This document shows, in pieces, positions 18,990 through 26,960 of a stretch of DNA of 64,000 nucleotides. Under the pieces are notes generated by a model. The model ran no database searches, was not told the origin of the DNA, and worked only from the letters and a program-made list of their open reading frames with translations. The stretch lies in assembly GCA_028696185.1 (NCBI GenBank), contig JAQVHL010000005.1, forward strand, positions 33,413 to 97,412, given 5' to 3'. This stretch comes from Halothiobacillaceae bacterium (GTDB taxonomy: Bacteria; Pseudomonadota; Gammaproteobacteria; Halothiobacillales; Halothiobacillaceae). Both the position numbers and the translations under genes were made by a program. Every line of letters starts with the position of its first letter. Positions within the stretch are counted from its first letter, which is position 1.

Positions 18990-19057
18990 GATAGTGAACT
19001 CCAGTACGCCTCCCTTCCTGCGCCGGACGCCGGCAAACCCACGGTCAGACCCTCGTA

Positions 19058-19084
19058 AACGAGAAAGGGGCGCCAAGGCGCCCC
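19058..19084 (-). terminator. terminator after FadL-family gene
   Basis: On the minus strand GGGGCGC and GCGCCCC pair around CTTG, followed by TTTCTCGTTT. It lies 32 bp past the FadL-family stop and fits an intrinsic terminator with an imperfect T tract. Confidence 0.6.
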
Positions 19085-19115
19085 ATGCTCACGCGGGCAA
19101 AGCCGAAGCCACCCT

Positions 19116-20564
19116 TCAGAACGTGTAGTTGTAGTTGATGCGCCAGTTGGTCTGGCTGTGCGAGGACGTAATGCCATTCTCGGAGTTGGTCTGCTGCACG
19201 CGCGGCGCGTAGGACACCGCCGCCGCCAGGGAGTGGGCCTTGTTGAAGCGATAACCCAGACCCAAAGTCATGTGATTCTTGGTGATCGCCGGGAACAGTG
19301 GGTTCAGCGTGCTGTCCGGAATCGGATTGTCGGTCAGGCTGAAGCCGGCGCGCAGCGCCAGGTTGTCCATCAGCTTGTACTCGCCGCCAAAGGCGAAAAC
19401 GGTCTGGTCATCCCAGTTTTGTGCCATCGACGCGGTCATCGAGGTGCCGCCGAAGCCGGCCGCCATCGGATTGCCCTGTGCCGCATCCGCCGTGAAGCCC
19501 AGAACGAAGTTTTCCATGGTCTTCGACCACTTCAGCTGCTTGATGTCGGCCACCAGCATCAGGCGGTCGGTGGCCTGGAAGGCCACACCCACGCCATAGG
19601 TTTCCGGCCACTGGAAGTCGATCACCTTCACGGTACCGGTAACCGGAATGGCCATGGCGCCCATCGGCGTATCCACCCCCATGGTCACGGTCGAACCACC
19701 CGCTTCCAGATCGCCCAGCTTGGTCTTGCTGTGATAGGTCGCACCGATACTGATACGGTCGCTTGCCTTGAACACCAGGCCCAGTTTTCCCGCAAACCCG
19801 GTGTTGTTCGCCTTGCCCGTGAAGTCGCTGCTGTCGGAGAAGTCAAAGCGCGCGTAATTCACATCGCGCACCATACCCTGCTGCATCGCGCCCTGAAAGG
19901 CATTGACCATCGAGCCCGAAGCGCGACCGCTCTGCACCATGCTGCCAAAGCTGCGCCCGTCCATATCCATCTTCAGGTCAAGCCCCGCCCAGACGAAGTC
20001 AAGCTGCGCGGCAACCGACAGACGATCATTCACCTTGTACGCCAAGGGGAACATCAGTCGCCCCACGCTCAGCTCGGAACGGACTTCCTCGCCCGAGAGC
20101 ATCGCCATCTTGCCCATCATCGACATCCCGCCGGCGAACAGGCTGGAGCCCGCCCCGTACTCAGTCCCCATACCGCCCTGGGCATTCATCGCCGCACCGA
20201 AGGAAAAGCGATCCTGCGTGCGGATGAAGGAAATGGACGGCATGTAGTAATTCGTGCCGGAAGAACCGACCGAGCCCGCCATCGGGTGATAGGAGCTGAC
20301 GCGCGGGGAAAGCACGCTCAGGCCGACGCCGAGGTCATTACGGGTGCCCTCACGCAGGCCCAGCGTAGCGGGGTTGTTCATGACGGCCGAGTTGCCGGAG
20401 TCATAGGCGAAAGACGCACCGCCCATACCACCGGCGCGAGCGCCGTAGGCATCCAGGTTCATGCCGTGCGTGGCCCAGGCGCTTCCCGCGCACAGACCAA
20501 GACCGACGGACAAAGCCAGCGCCGAACGGCGGGCGATACGGGAAGAATAACGTTGGGTGGACAT
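19116..20564 (-). CDS. FadL/OmpP1/TodX-family outer-membrane transporter
   Basis: 482 residues with a signal peptide ending LGLCAGSAWA. The mature N-terminus starts THGMNLDAYGARAGGMGGASFAYDSGNSAVMNNPATL, the hatch-domain signature of FadL-type channels for hydrophobic molecules. The C-terminus NWRINYNYTF ends in Phe as in outer-membrane barrels. It is likely to import fatty acids or other hydrophobic compounds. It has its own promoter region of about 520 bp upstream. The substrate cannot be told from sequence. Confidence 0.88.
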   Translation of the reverse strand: MSTQRYSSRIARRSALALSVGLGLCAGSAWATHGMNLDAYGARAGGMGGASFAYDSGNSAVMNNPATLGLREGTRNDLGVGLSVLSPRVSSYHPMAGSVGSSGTNYYMPSISFIRTQDRFSFGAAMNAQGGMGTEYGAGSSLFAGGMSMMGKMAMLSGEEVRSELSVGRLMFPLAYKVNDRLSVAAQLDFVWAGLDLKMDMDGRSFGSMVQSGRASGSMVNAFQGAMQQGMVRDVNYARFDFSDSSDFTGKANNTGFAGKLGLVFKASDRISIGATYHSKTKLGDLEAGGSTVTMGVDTPMGAMAIPVTGTVKVIDFQWPETYGVGVAFQATDRLMLVADIKQLKWSKTMENFVLGFTADAAQGNPMAAGFGGTSMTASMAQNWDDQTVFAFGGEYKLMDNLALRAGFSLTDNPIPDSTLNPLFPAITKNHMTLGLGYRFNKAHSLAAAVSYAPRVQQTNSENGITSSHSQTNWRINYNYTF

Positions 20565-20623
20565 TATGGGGTCAGCTCCTCACTGTTACCGGGCTTGGGC
20601 ACCCCGAAGACCGGGGGGCTCGG

Positions 20624-20661
20624 GCACCACGCCCCATCCGAGGGCGGTGTGCTGTTTTTTT
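20624..20661 (+). terminator. orphan terminator-like hairpin in the FadL 5' region
   Basis: Read on the plus strand, GCAC plus CGCCC (20624-20634) pairs with GGGCG plus GTGC (20642-20652), with a 2-nt internal mismatch, followed by TG and seven T. No plus-strand gene lies upstream, so it would end an unseen or antisense transcript. On the minus strand it is a 5' UTR hairpin. Confidence 0.4.
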
Positions 20662-20671
20662 GAGCACGCAA

Positions 20672-20700
20672 AGATTCGTCACCCACCGCACAACTGTCAA
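20672..20700 (-). promoter_or_regulatory. candidate promoter of the FadL-family gene
   Basis: On the minus strand TTGACA (20700-20695) is followed after 17 bp by GAATCT (20677-20672). The -35 is consensus, the -10 is weak. It would give a leader of about 100 nt. Confidence 0.4.
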
Positions 20701-21085
20701 ATCCTCCCCGGCTCGCGCCAGTCGGGTTAGAAAAAGCTAATATTCACAAACGAACATCGACCTCATCGCACTGAAGCCGGAATACCTCTTGAAAAATGCA
20801 AAACAACAGCAAAAAACAACACAAAACAAGAAAAAACATCAATCCGAACAAAAATGTGCGCCGACCGAAGATATTCTAATATTTTTTCATACCACATAAG
20901 ACAAACCCCAGTCAGTCACTCGGAACAGGCAGGGCACGCGAAAAAAGGGGAGGCACAGGGGTAGAACAGCGCACAGACCTGGGCGGGACGCCGCCCGACA
21001 CTTACGACAAGCGGGCCATTGCGGCCCGCCTGAAAAACAGACGCCGCCTACGGCCACGTGCCGGAGGCGATCGGAAGGAGGCTCC

Positions 21086-21325
21086 TCAGTTCCGCCGGGA
21101 AAGCAAAAGAATCCACTCCCCGGCTTCCGCCTGGACCTCCAGCAATTGATGCCCGCTATCGCGGCAATACGCCTCAAAATCCGCCGGCGCCTGCGGATCG
21201 CTCACCCGAACACGCAAAAGCGCCCCCGCACCCAGCCCCGCCAGTGCCTTGCGGGCACGCAACAAGGGCATGGGGCAGGACAATCCGCGCACATCCAGCT
21301 CCAGCGGAACGCTTTCGTCGATCAT
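21086..21325 (-). CDS. tusA: TusA-family sulfurtransferase
   Basis: 79 residues. The family motif LSCPMPLLRARKAL contains the CPxP cysteine that carries persulfide sulfur. It is coupled to the upstream rhodanese by an ATGA overlap. In sulfur oxidisers, rhd-tusA pairs pass sulfur to the cytoplasmic oxidation route, and in other bacteria TusA feeds tRNA thiolation or molybdenum cofactor. With sox genes 2 kb away a sulfur-trafficking role is favoured. No dsrE follows. Confidence 0.85.
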   Translation of the reverse strand: MIDESVPLELDVRGLSCPMPLLRARKALAGLGAGALLRVRVSDPQAPADFEAYCRDSGHQLLEVQAEAGEWILLLSRRN

Positions 21326-21672
21326 GTCGGCAACAAGGCGCTGGCGGCGCCAGGCCGCTCTACGGGCAAACCGCTGCCCATCCAGGAAATCATGCCTCCG
21401 CCCAAGTTATACACGCTGGAAATCCCCTGCTGAGCGAGGAAATAACAGGCCTGGGCGGAACGCGCGCCACTATGGCAGCAGACGACAATGCGCGGCGCAC
21501 CGCGAAACGCCTCCACATTCATGGGCACCAGATGCAAAGGCAGCAGACGCGCCCCTGGAATAATGCCCTGCGCCGTTTCCGCAGGCGTGCGCACATCGAC
21601 GAGCAGCATAGGCTCCCCCACCTGCATCCACGCATCAACCTGACGCGCATCCACCGTATCAATACCGTACAT
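21322..21672 (-). CDS. rhodanese-like sulfurtransferase
   Basis: 116 residues, a single rhodanese domain. The active-site loop reads CHSGARSAQA with the persulfide-forming Cys, preceded by LVDVRTPAETAQGIIPGA. No signal peptide, so cytoplasmic. The ATG at 21672 starts a standard single-domain rhodanese; frames open further upstream would overlap the divergent protease gene. Its stop overlaps the tusA start, implying that sulfur passes from rhodanese to TusA. Confidence 0.87.
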   Translation of the reverse strand: MYGIDTVDARQVDAWMQVGEPMLLVDVRTPAETAQGIIPGARLLPLHLVPMNVEAFRGAPRIVVCCHSGARSAQACYFLAQQGISSVYNLGGGMISWMGSGLPVERPGAASALLPT

Positions 21673-21754
21673 TCTTGCGAACTCTCCCGCTTTGAAACAC
21701 TCTGAAGAGCCGGAAGCTTTTTTCCCGATTCCCTGGCCGCCCCGGCGAAAAGAC

Positions 21755-23200
21755 ATGAATATTGCCACAGTTGCCCTTCTCTCCGCAGTCCTGACCGCCG
21801 GCGGCACGGTGCACGCTCACGAAGGGCACACCCTGCCCGACATGGGGGAGGCGGTGGACAGCACCCTCTCGCCCGCGGCAGAACAGCTACTGGGCTCACG
21901 ATTCATGCAGGAACTGCGCCAGAGAGCCCTGTTCCTTGATGATCCGCTGATTGAGTACTACCTCAACTCGCTGGGCACGCGACTGGTCACTGCCTCGGGC
22001 GAAACCCTGTTCCCCTTCCACTTCCAGATCATCCGCGACCCGCAGATCAACGCCTTCGCCGTCCCCGGCGGCTATGTCACCGTCTTCTCCGGGCTGTTCC
22101 TGCACACCCGCAACGAAAGCGAACTGGCGGGCGTGCTTGCCCACGAAATCGCCCACGGCACCCAGCGGCATATCGCGCGCATGCTGGCTGGACAAGGCCG
22201 CATGACACTACCGGCGCTGGCTGGCTTCGCCGCCGCCCTGCTGCTTGGCGCCGCCAGCCCACAGGCGGCGGCCGCTGCCGCGGCGCTGGGCATGGCCGGA
22301 ACGGCGCAGCAGCAACTCAACTTCACCCGCGACAACGAATACGAAGCCGACCGCATCGGCATCCAGATCCTGACCCGCTCGGGCATCGACCCTCGCGGCA
22401 TGGTCAGCTTCTTTGAAAAACTTCAGCGCCAGGAAGGCAGCAACCCGATTGCCGCCAACGAGTACCTGCGCACCCACCCGGTGACCGGCAATCGCGTTGC
22501 CGAAGCCTACAACCGCATCGAAGCGACGCCGATGCCCTTCCGCCCCGCAAGCGACAGTCTGGATTACGGCCTGGCACGCGCCCGCCTGGAAGTACTGGTC
22601 GAAAGCCAGCCGCAACGGCTGCTCGACCGCCTGGAACGCAATCCACACAGTGAACGTGAAATCGGCGAATACCAGAAAGCCCTCTGCCTGCTGCGCCTCA
22701 ACCGCCCGACGCAGGCGCGTGAGCGTCTGCAGGCACTCACGCGCATGAAGCCCGGCAACATCTGGTATGCCATGGCCCTGGCCGACGCCGAGGAGGCCAG
22801 CGGCCAGCCCGGAGCCGCCCTGAAGACACTGCGAGAACTGGACCGCCTCTACCCCGACAACGCGGCCCTCATCAGCGCCCTGGGACGGCTTCAGCTACGC
22901 AACGACCCGGCGGCGGCCCATACCCTGCTGCGCGAAGCCTATCGCCGCCACCCCGATAACGCCCGCCTCGCCCAGGGCTGGGCGGAAGCCGCGGGCAAAC
23001 TGGGGCGCGAAGGGGAATCCCACGAAGCGCTGGGCACGGCCTTCCTGCTCCAGAACCGCCTGCGTGAAGCGCATCACGAACTGGAAGCCGCCTGGTCGCG
23101 CAACGCCGCCGACCCGGTGGCACGTGCCCGCATCGACAGCCGCCTCAAGGAAATCGAGGAAAAGATACGCCTGATGGAAAGCGACAAGCCGGCGCACTGA
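21755..23200 (+). CDS. M48 metalloprotease with TPR domain (BepA-like)
   Basis: 481 residues. A signal peptide (ATVALLSAVLTAGGTVHAH) directs it to the periplasm. The M48 domain has the zinc motif HEIAH (LAHEIAHGTQRHIARM) and the downstream third-ligand Glu in DNEYEADRIG. From about residue 290 to the end, TPR-type repeats follow (QKALCLLRLNRPTQARERLQ and similar). This architecture is that of BepA/YfgC, which assists or degrades outer-membrane proteins such as LptD. It is divergent from rhodanese-tusA. Confidence 0.9.
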   Translation: MNIATVALLSAVLTAGGTVHAHEGHTLPDMGEAVDSTLSPAAEQLLGSRFMQELRQRALFLDDPLIEYYLNSLGTRLVTASGETLFPFHFQIIRDPQINAFAVPGGYVTVFSGLFLHTRNESELAGVLAHEIAHGTQRHIARMLAGQGRMTLPALAGFAAALLLGAASPQAAAAAAALGMAGTAQQQLNFTRDNEYEADRIGIQILTRSGIDPRGMVSFFEKLQRQEGSNPIAANEYLRTHPVTGNRVAEAYNRIEATPMPFRPASDSLDYGLARARLEVLVESQPQRLLDRLERNPHSEREIGEYQKALCLLRLNRPTQARERLQALTRMKPGNIWYAMALADAEEASGQPGAALKTLRELDRLYPDNAALISALGRLQLRNDPAAAHTLLREAYRRHPDNARLAQGWAEAAGKLGREGESHEALGTAFLLQNRLREAHHELEAAWSRNAADPVARARIDSRLKEIEEKIRLMESDKPAH

Positions 23201-23251
23201 AACCGCGCAGGCACAGAAATTTTTTTGAGTTAAGCCATAAATATCTTTTCT

Positions 23252-23279
23252 TTGTAATGCCCTGTAATCGCTTTATCCT
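23252..23279 (+). promoter_or_regulatory. candidate soxX promoter
   Basis: TTGTAA (23252-23257), 16-bp spacer, TATCCT (23274-23279), about 80 bp upstream of soxX. A perfect AGGAGGT-type ribosome-binding site (around 23352-23357) precedes the soxX ATG. Confidence 0.35.
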
Positions 23280-23361
23280 CTGACCGGTCCTCAGGGCAAT
23301 AACAACTACGGCGCCAGCGAACCCGACCGGCGCCCCGTAATGCGAACGTTTAGGAGGTATC

Positions 23362-23754
23362 ATGCGGAACATAACCGGCCTCGTCGCCACGACGGTCTCC
23401 GCGGTCGCCCTCGCCGGCAGCCTTGCGCTGGCCACCCCCGCGATGGCGGCAGAAGCCAAAAAAGATGCAAAGCCGCTCACCCCGGCCGAAGAAGGCAAGA
23501 AAATCGCCTTTGATCGTGGACAGGGCAACTGCCTGGCCTGCCACAACATCAAGGGTGGCGAACTGCCCGGCACCATCGGCCCCCCGCTGGTTGCCATGAA
23601 GATGCGCTTCCCCGACAAGAAAGCGCTTTTCGACATCCTCTGGGATCCGCGCCCCACCCGCGGCGAAGGCACGATCATGCCCCCGCTCGGTGCCCACGGC
23701 ATCCTGACCAAGGACCAGATCGAAAAGGTCGTCGAATACCTGTACACCCTGTAA
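23362..23754 (+). CDS. soxX: sulfur-oxidation c-type cytochrome SoxX
   Basis: 130 residues. A signal peptide (VSAVALAGSLALATPAMA) precedes a monoheme c-type domain with CLACH at residues 57-61 and a probable axial Met in GTIMPPLG. FDRGQGNCLACHNIKGGELPGTIGPPL is the typical SoxX context. With SoxA it forms the periplasmic heterodimer that oxidatively links thiosulfate to the SoxYZ carrier. The strong ribosome-binding site fixes the start. Confidence 0.93.
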   Translation: MRNITGLVATTVSAVALAGSLALATPAMAAEAKKDAKPLTPAEEGKKIAFDRGQGNCLACHNIKGGELPGTIGPPLVAMKMRFPDKKALFDILWDPRPTRGEGTIMPPLGAHGILTKDQIEKVVEYLYTL

Positions 23755-23820
23755 TTCAGGCACACACAGCGTTAACGGGTTCGGCTCGGCCGAGCCCCGC
23801 AATCCGTCGGGAGTCTAGCG

Positions 23821-24672
23821 ATGAAAAAATTTGTGATGAGCGCCGTGATCGCCGGCCTCGCTCTTACGGCGGGCACCGCTTTTGCCCAGCCGTCCAACCC
23901 TTCTGATCCCCAGCAGTTCACCGAGGAATTCCGCGAGTATTTCTACAAGCGCTTCCCGAACATCCCCAAGGCCGAGTACAACATGGGCGTTTACGCCATC
24001 CTCCCGGATGCGCGCGCCCAGTGGGAAGCCGCCGAGGAGTTCCCGCCGTACATGGACGCGGTGGACAAGGGCAAGAAGCTGTGGGCCGCAAAGTTTCCCA
24101 ATGGCAAGAGCTTTGAGGAATGCCTGGGCCACCCGGCCAAGGGCCTGCGCGCCAAGTATCCGTTCTTTGACACCGCCGCCAACAAGGTACGCATCCTGGA
24201 AAGCGACCTGATCGCCTGCCAGAAGGCCAATGGCGTCGAAAAACCGATGGATACCAAAAGCAAGGATCTCTCCGCCCTCTCCGCCTACCTCTCCTATGAG
24301 TCGCGCGGCCTGAAGGTGGATGTCAGCATCCCCAACGACGCCGCCGTGGCCGCCTTCAACGACGGCAAGGCCTCCTGGTACCGCAAGACCGGTCAGCTCA
24401 ACCTCTCCTGCGCTGACTGCCACCAGTACCACTCCGGCCAGAACGCCCGCGCCGAAACCCTGAGCCCCGGCATCGGCAAGACCGTGCACTTCCCGGTGTT
24501 CCGCGTCAGCAAGGACAACATCGTGCGCTTCCAGAACCGTCTGCTGGGCTGCATGCGCGACACGCGCGCCGTGCCATTCCCCGAGTTCAGCCCGCAGTTC
24601 GCCAACCTGGAATACTTCCTCGCCTACATCGACAACGGCCTGGAAATCAACGGCCCTGCCGTGCGCAAATAA
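23821..24672 (+). CDS. soxA: sulfur-oxidation cytochrome SoxA (single CxxCH form)
   Basis: 283 residues with a signal peptide (AVIAGLALTAGTAFA). Only one heme motif is present: CADCH at residues 197-201. The position of the N-terminal heme in diheme SoxA is occupied by FEECLGH, with Cys101 and Cys133 probably left as a disulfide. The active-site Cys244 in LLGCMRDTRA, whose persulfide is the catalytic heme ligand, is retained. It is thus the diheme-complex (one heme each in SoxA and SoxX) type. It lies 66 bp after soxX. Confidence 0.93.
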   Translation: MKKFVMSAVIAGLALTAGTAFAQPSNPSDPQQFTEEFREYFYKRFPNIPKAEYNMGVYAILPDARAQWEAAEEFPPYMDAVDKGKKLWAAKFPNGKSFEECLGHPAKGLRAKYPFFDTAANKVRILESDLIACQKANGVEKPMDTKSKDLSALSAYLSYESRGLKVDVSIPNDAAVAAFNDGKASWYRKTGQLNLSCADCHQYHSGQNARAETLSPGIGKTVHFPVFRVSKDNIVRFQNRLLGCMRDTRAVPFPEFSPQFANLEYFLAYIDNGLEINGPAVRK

Positions 24673-24694
24673 GCCAGAAAACGCTCTGCCCCTG

Positions 24695-24724
24695 GAACCG
24701 GCCTCGTGCCGGTTTCTTTATTTT
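24695..24724 (+). terminator. intrinsic terminator after soxA
   Basis: AACCGGC and GCCGGTT form a 7-bp stem with a 5-nt loop, followed by TCTTTATTTT. It separates soxXA from soxB, which has its own promoter candidate. Confidence 0.75.
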
Positions 24725-24782
24725 CGCGCGACATACCCCAGCGCCCCACTGGGGCGATAAAGAATTTTTGGGAGCCCCCGCC

Positions 24783-24811
24783 TTGATGGTAGCGTTAGAA
24801 TGCACTGTTAT
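24783..24811 (+). promoter_or_regulatory. candidate soxB promoter
   Basis: TTGATG (24783-24788) and TGTTAT (24806-24811) are spaced by 17 bp, about 90 bp upstream of soxB. Confidence 0.45.
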
Positions 24812-24900
24812 TCGGGCCCTACGGTTCCGGACCGGGCATCCTGACCATGACTGTTCAGGAGCGATCCAACTTTCCGTCGTTGCACTGGAGACAACACGCA

Positions 24901-26700
24901 ATGAATCTTTCCCGTCGTGAATTCATGCAGATGCTGGCGGTGGCCAGCGCCGCCGGCATCAACCTCGGCACCGCCCAGGCCGGCACCGACCAGCAGAAAG
25001 TCGCAGGCTCGGTCAAGGCCAACAATGCCTCGGCCAACATGTATGAGATTCCGAAGTTCGGCAACGTGCACATCCTGCACATGACCGACTGCCACGCCCA
25101 GCTCAAGCCGGTCTACTTCCGCGAGCCGTCCGTGAACCTCGGCATCGGCACCCAGAAAGGCCAGGTCCCGCACATCGTCGGCGAAAAATTCCTCAAGCAT
25201 TTCGGCCTGAAGCCCAACACCCCGGAAGCCCACGCCTTCACCTGCCTGGACTTCTCCGAAGCCGCTGCCAAGTACGGCAAGGTAGGCGGTTTTGCCCATC
25301 TGGCAACCCTGGTCAAGCACATGAAGGCCCAGCGTCCGGGCGCCCTGCTGCTCGACGGCGGTGACAACTGGCAGGGTACCGGCCTTGCGCTGTGGACCAA
25401 TGCCCAGTGCATGATCGACGCCTCCAAGAAGCTCGGCGTGGACATCATGACCTCCCACTGGGAAGCCACCTACGGCAAGGACCGCATGGTCGAAGGCATC
25501 AAGGATCTCGAATCCTCCGGCATGGACTTCGTGGCCCAGAACGTATTTGAAACCGAATTCAACGAGCGCGTATTCAAGCCCTACGTCATCCGTGAAATGA
25601 ACGGCGTGAAAGTCGCCTTCATCGGCCAGGCCTTCCCGTACACCCCGATCGCCAACCCGGCCTGGATGACCGAAGGCTGGTCCTTCGGCATCAAGGACGA
25701 GGAAATGCAGGAGACCGTGAACAAGGCCCGCGCCGATGGAGCCGCCGCAGTCATCGTACTCTCGCATAACGGCATGGACGTGGACCTGAAGATGGCCACC
25801 CGCGTTTCCGGCATCGACGCCATCATGGGCGGCCACACCCACGATGCGGTTCCGTATCCGACCATCGTCGAGAACAAGGGCGGCAAGACCCTGGTCTGCA
25901 ACGCCGGCTCCAACAGCAAATTCCTCGGCGTGCTCGACCTCGACGTCAAAAATGGCAAGGTCAAGGACTTCAAGTACACCCTGCTGCCGGTGTTCTCGAA
26001 CTTCATCGAGCCGGACAAGGAAATGCAGGACCTGCTGGACAAAATGCACAAGCAGACCATCAAGTTCCAGGGCAAGGAATTCGTCGCCGAAGAGCGTCTG
26101 AACAAGGTTCTGGCCAAGAACGACGTTGCGCTGTATCGCCGCGGCAACTTCTCCGGCACCTGGGACCAGCTGATCTGCGACGCACTGACCGAAACCCAGG
26201 GCGCGGACATTTCCTTCTCGCCGGGCGTACGCTGGGGCACCTCCCTGGTTCCGGGCGCGGACATCACCTATGAAGACATGATGACCCAGTGCGCCCTGAC
26301 CTACCCGAACGTGACCGTCAACGAGTTCACCGGCGAGCGCGTCAAGGAAATCCTCGAAGATGTCTGCGACAACATCTTCAACAAGGACCCGTACTACCAG
26401 CAGGGCGGCGACATGGTTCGCGTCGGCGGGCTGAAGTACGCCGTTGAACCGAATGGGCAACCGGGCAAGCGCATCAGCGCCATGACTCTCAATGGCAAGC
26501 CGATCGACCCGAAGAAGACCTACAAGGTCGCCGGCTGGGCCTCCGTCGCCAAGCCGGGCGAAATCCCGGGCGACACCGGCAAGATGATCTGGGACGTGCT
26601 GGAAGACTATCTCACCAGCAAAAAGCACATCACCAAGGTTGATGTTAACGAGCCGAAACTGATCGGCGTCGACAACAACCCTGGCATCACCAAGTGCTGA
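24901..26700 (+). CDS. soxB: thiosulfohydrolase SoxB
   Basis: 599 residues with a Tat signal SRREFMQ near the N-terminus, so it is exported folded. It belongs to the 5'-nucleotidase family; metal-site motifs are HMTDCHAQLKP, LLDGGDNWQGTG, VLSHNGMD and GGHTHD. In the Sox pathway this dimanganese enzyme hydrolyses sulfate off the SoxYZ-bound sulfur chain. The ATG at 24901 directly precedes the Tat motif; an ATG 18 codons upstream is unlikely. SoxYZ and SoxCD are not in this window. Confidence 0.95.
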   Translation: MNLSRREFMQMLAVASAAGINLGTAQAGTDQQKVAGSVKANNASANMYEIPKFGNVHILHMTDCHAQLKPVYFREPSVNLGIGTQKGQVPHIVGEKFLKHFGLKPNTPEAHAFTCLDFSEAAAKYGKVGGFAHLATLVKHMKAQRPGALLLDGGDNWQGTGLALWTNAQCMIDASKKLGVDIMTSHWEATYGKDRMVEGIKDLESSGMDFVAQNVFETEFNERVFKPYVIREMNGVKVAFIGQAFPYTPIANPAWMTEGWSFGIKDEEMQETVNKARADGAAAVIVLSHNGMDVDLKMATRVSGIDAIMGGHTHDAVPYPTIVENKGGKTLVCNAGSNSKFLGVLDLDVKNGKVKDFKYTLLPVFSNFIEPDKEMQDLLDKMHKQTIKFQGKEFVAEERLNKVLAKNDVALYRRGNFSGTWDQLICDALTETQGADISFSPGVRWGTSLVPGADITYEDMMTQCALTYPNVTVNEFTGERVKEILEDVCDNIFNKDPYYQQGGDMVRVGGLKYAVEPNGQPGKRISAMTLNGKPIDPKKTYKVAGWASVAKPGEIPGDTGKMIWDVLEDYLTSKKHITKVDVNEPKLIGVDNNPGITKC

Positions 26701-26726
26701 TGAGTGCCTGAAGCTCAGCTCCATCC

Positions 26727-26792
26727 GACGGACGGCTGAAGAGCATCCACAGGATCGTCTTCAGCCTCGCGCAAGCGCCCCTTCCGTCCGTC
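26727..26792 (+). other. structured soxB 3' region (two nested stems)
   Basis: An outer 9-bp perfect pairing (26727-26735 with 26784-26792) encloses an inner 9-bp perfect pairing (26734-26742 with 26758-26766); they share two bases at the junction. The element lies between the soxB stop and a terminator, so the mRNA ends in a compact fold. It could protect the message or be released as a small RNA. Confidence 0.45.
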
Positions 26793-26802
26793 AGATGCAA
26801 CA

Positions 26803-26829
26803 AACCCGCCCCCGAGGCGGGTTTTTTTT
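26803..26829 (+). terminator. strong intrinsic terminator after soxB
   Basis: AACCCGCC and GGCGGGTT pair around a 5-nt loop and run directly into a tract of eight T. Confidence 0.9.
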
Positions 26830-26900
26830 ATCCCGCAATCTTCACTAACCGTCCCTCAAGCGCGGACACCCTCGCAATAGCAAACAAAACACAACACTTA

Positions 26901-26929
26901 TTGATAGCGATTATCAATCCGATTATTAT
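26901..26929 (+). promoter_or_regulatory. sigma70 promoter with overlapping Fur box
   Basis: TTGATA (26901-26906) and TATTAT (26924-26929) are separated by 17 bp. The palindrome TTGATA-N5-TATCAA at 26901-26917 overlaps the -35 box and spacer; its core TGATAGCGATTATCA matches the Fur 7-1-7 consensus TGATAAT-N-ATTATCA at 12 of 14 positions. Iron-loaded Fur should therefore repress the downstream cluster. Confidence 0.8.
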
Positions 26930-26960
26930 ACGGGGAAGAAAGCAAACCCGAGCCTCCTTC

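Larger units (their letters stand above)
20565..21085. other. 521-bp non-coding region upstream of the FadL-family gene
   Basis: Contents: a GC hairpin region next to the gene (20601-20661), a candidate minus-strand promoter (20672-20700), an A/C-rich low-complexity tract almost free of G (about 20795-20845), an AT-rich block (20868-20890) and a GCGGGCC/GGCCCGC hairpin (21012-21030) after tusA. I see no convincing gene; short frames on both strands lack ribosome-binding sites. Confidence 0.6.

Noticed and set aside
20887..21177. A 96-codon minus-strand frame partly overlapping tusA
   Set aside because: Overlaps tusA in another frame, lacks a ribosome-binding site and has Cys/Pro/Arg-rich noise composition.
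23780..23794. Palindromic GGCTCGGCCGAGCC between soxX and soxA as a terminator
   Set aside because: It is a self-complementary GC run without a loop or T tract, and soxA follows closely; at most an mRNA hairpin.
24808..26724. A 638-codon open frame antisense to soxB
   Set aside because: Shadow of a conserved gene with biased third positions; no ribosome-binding site or recognisable domain.
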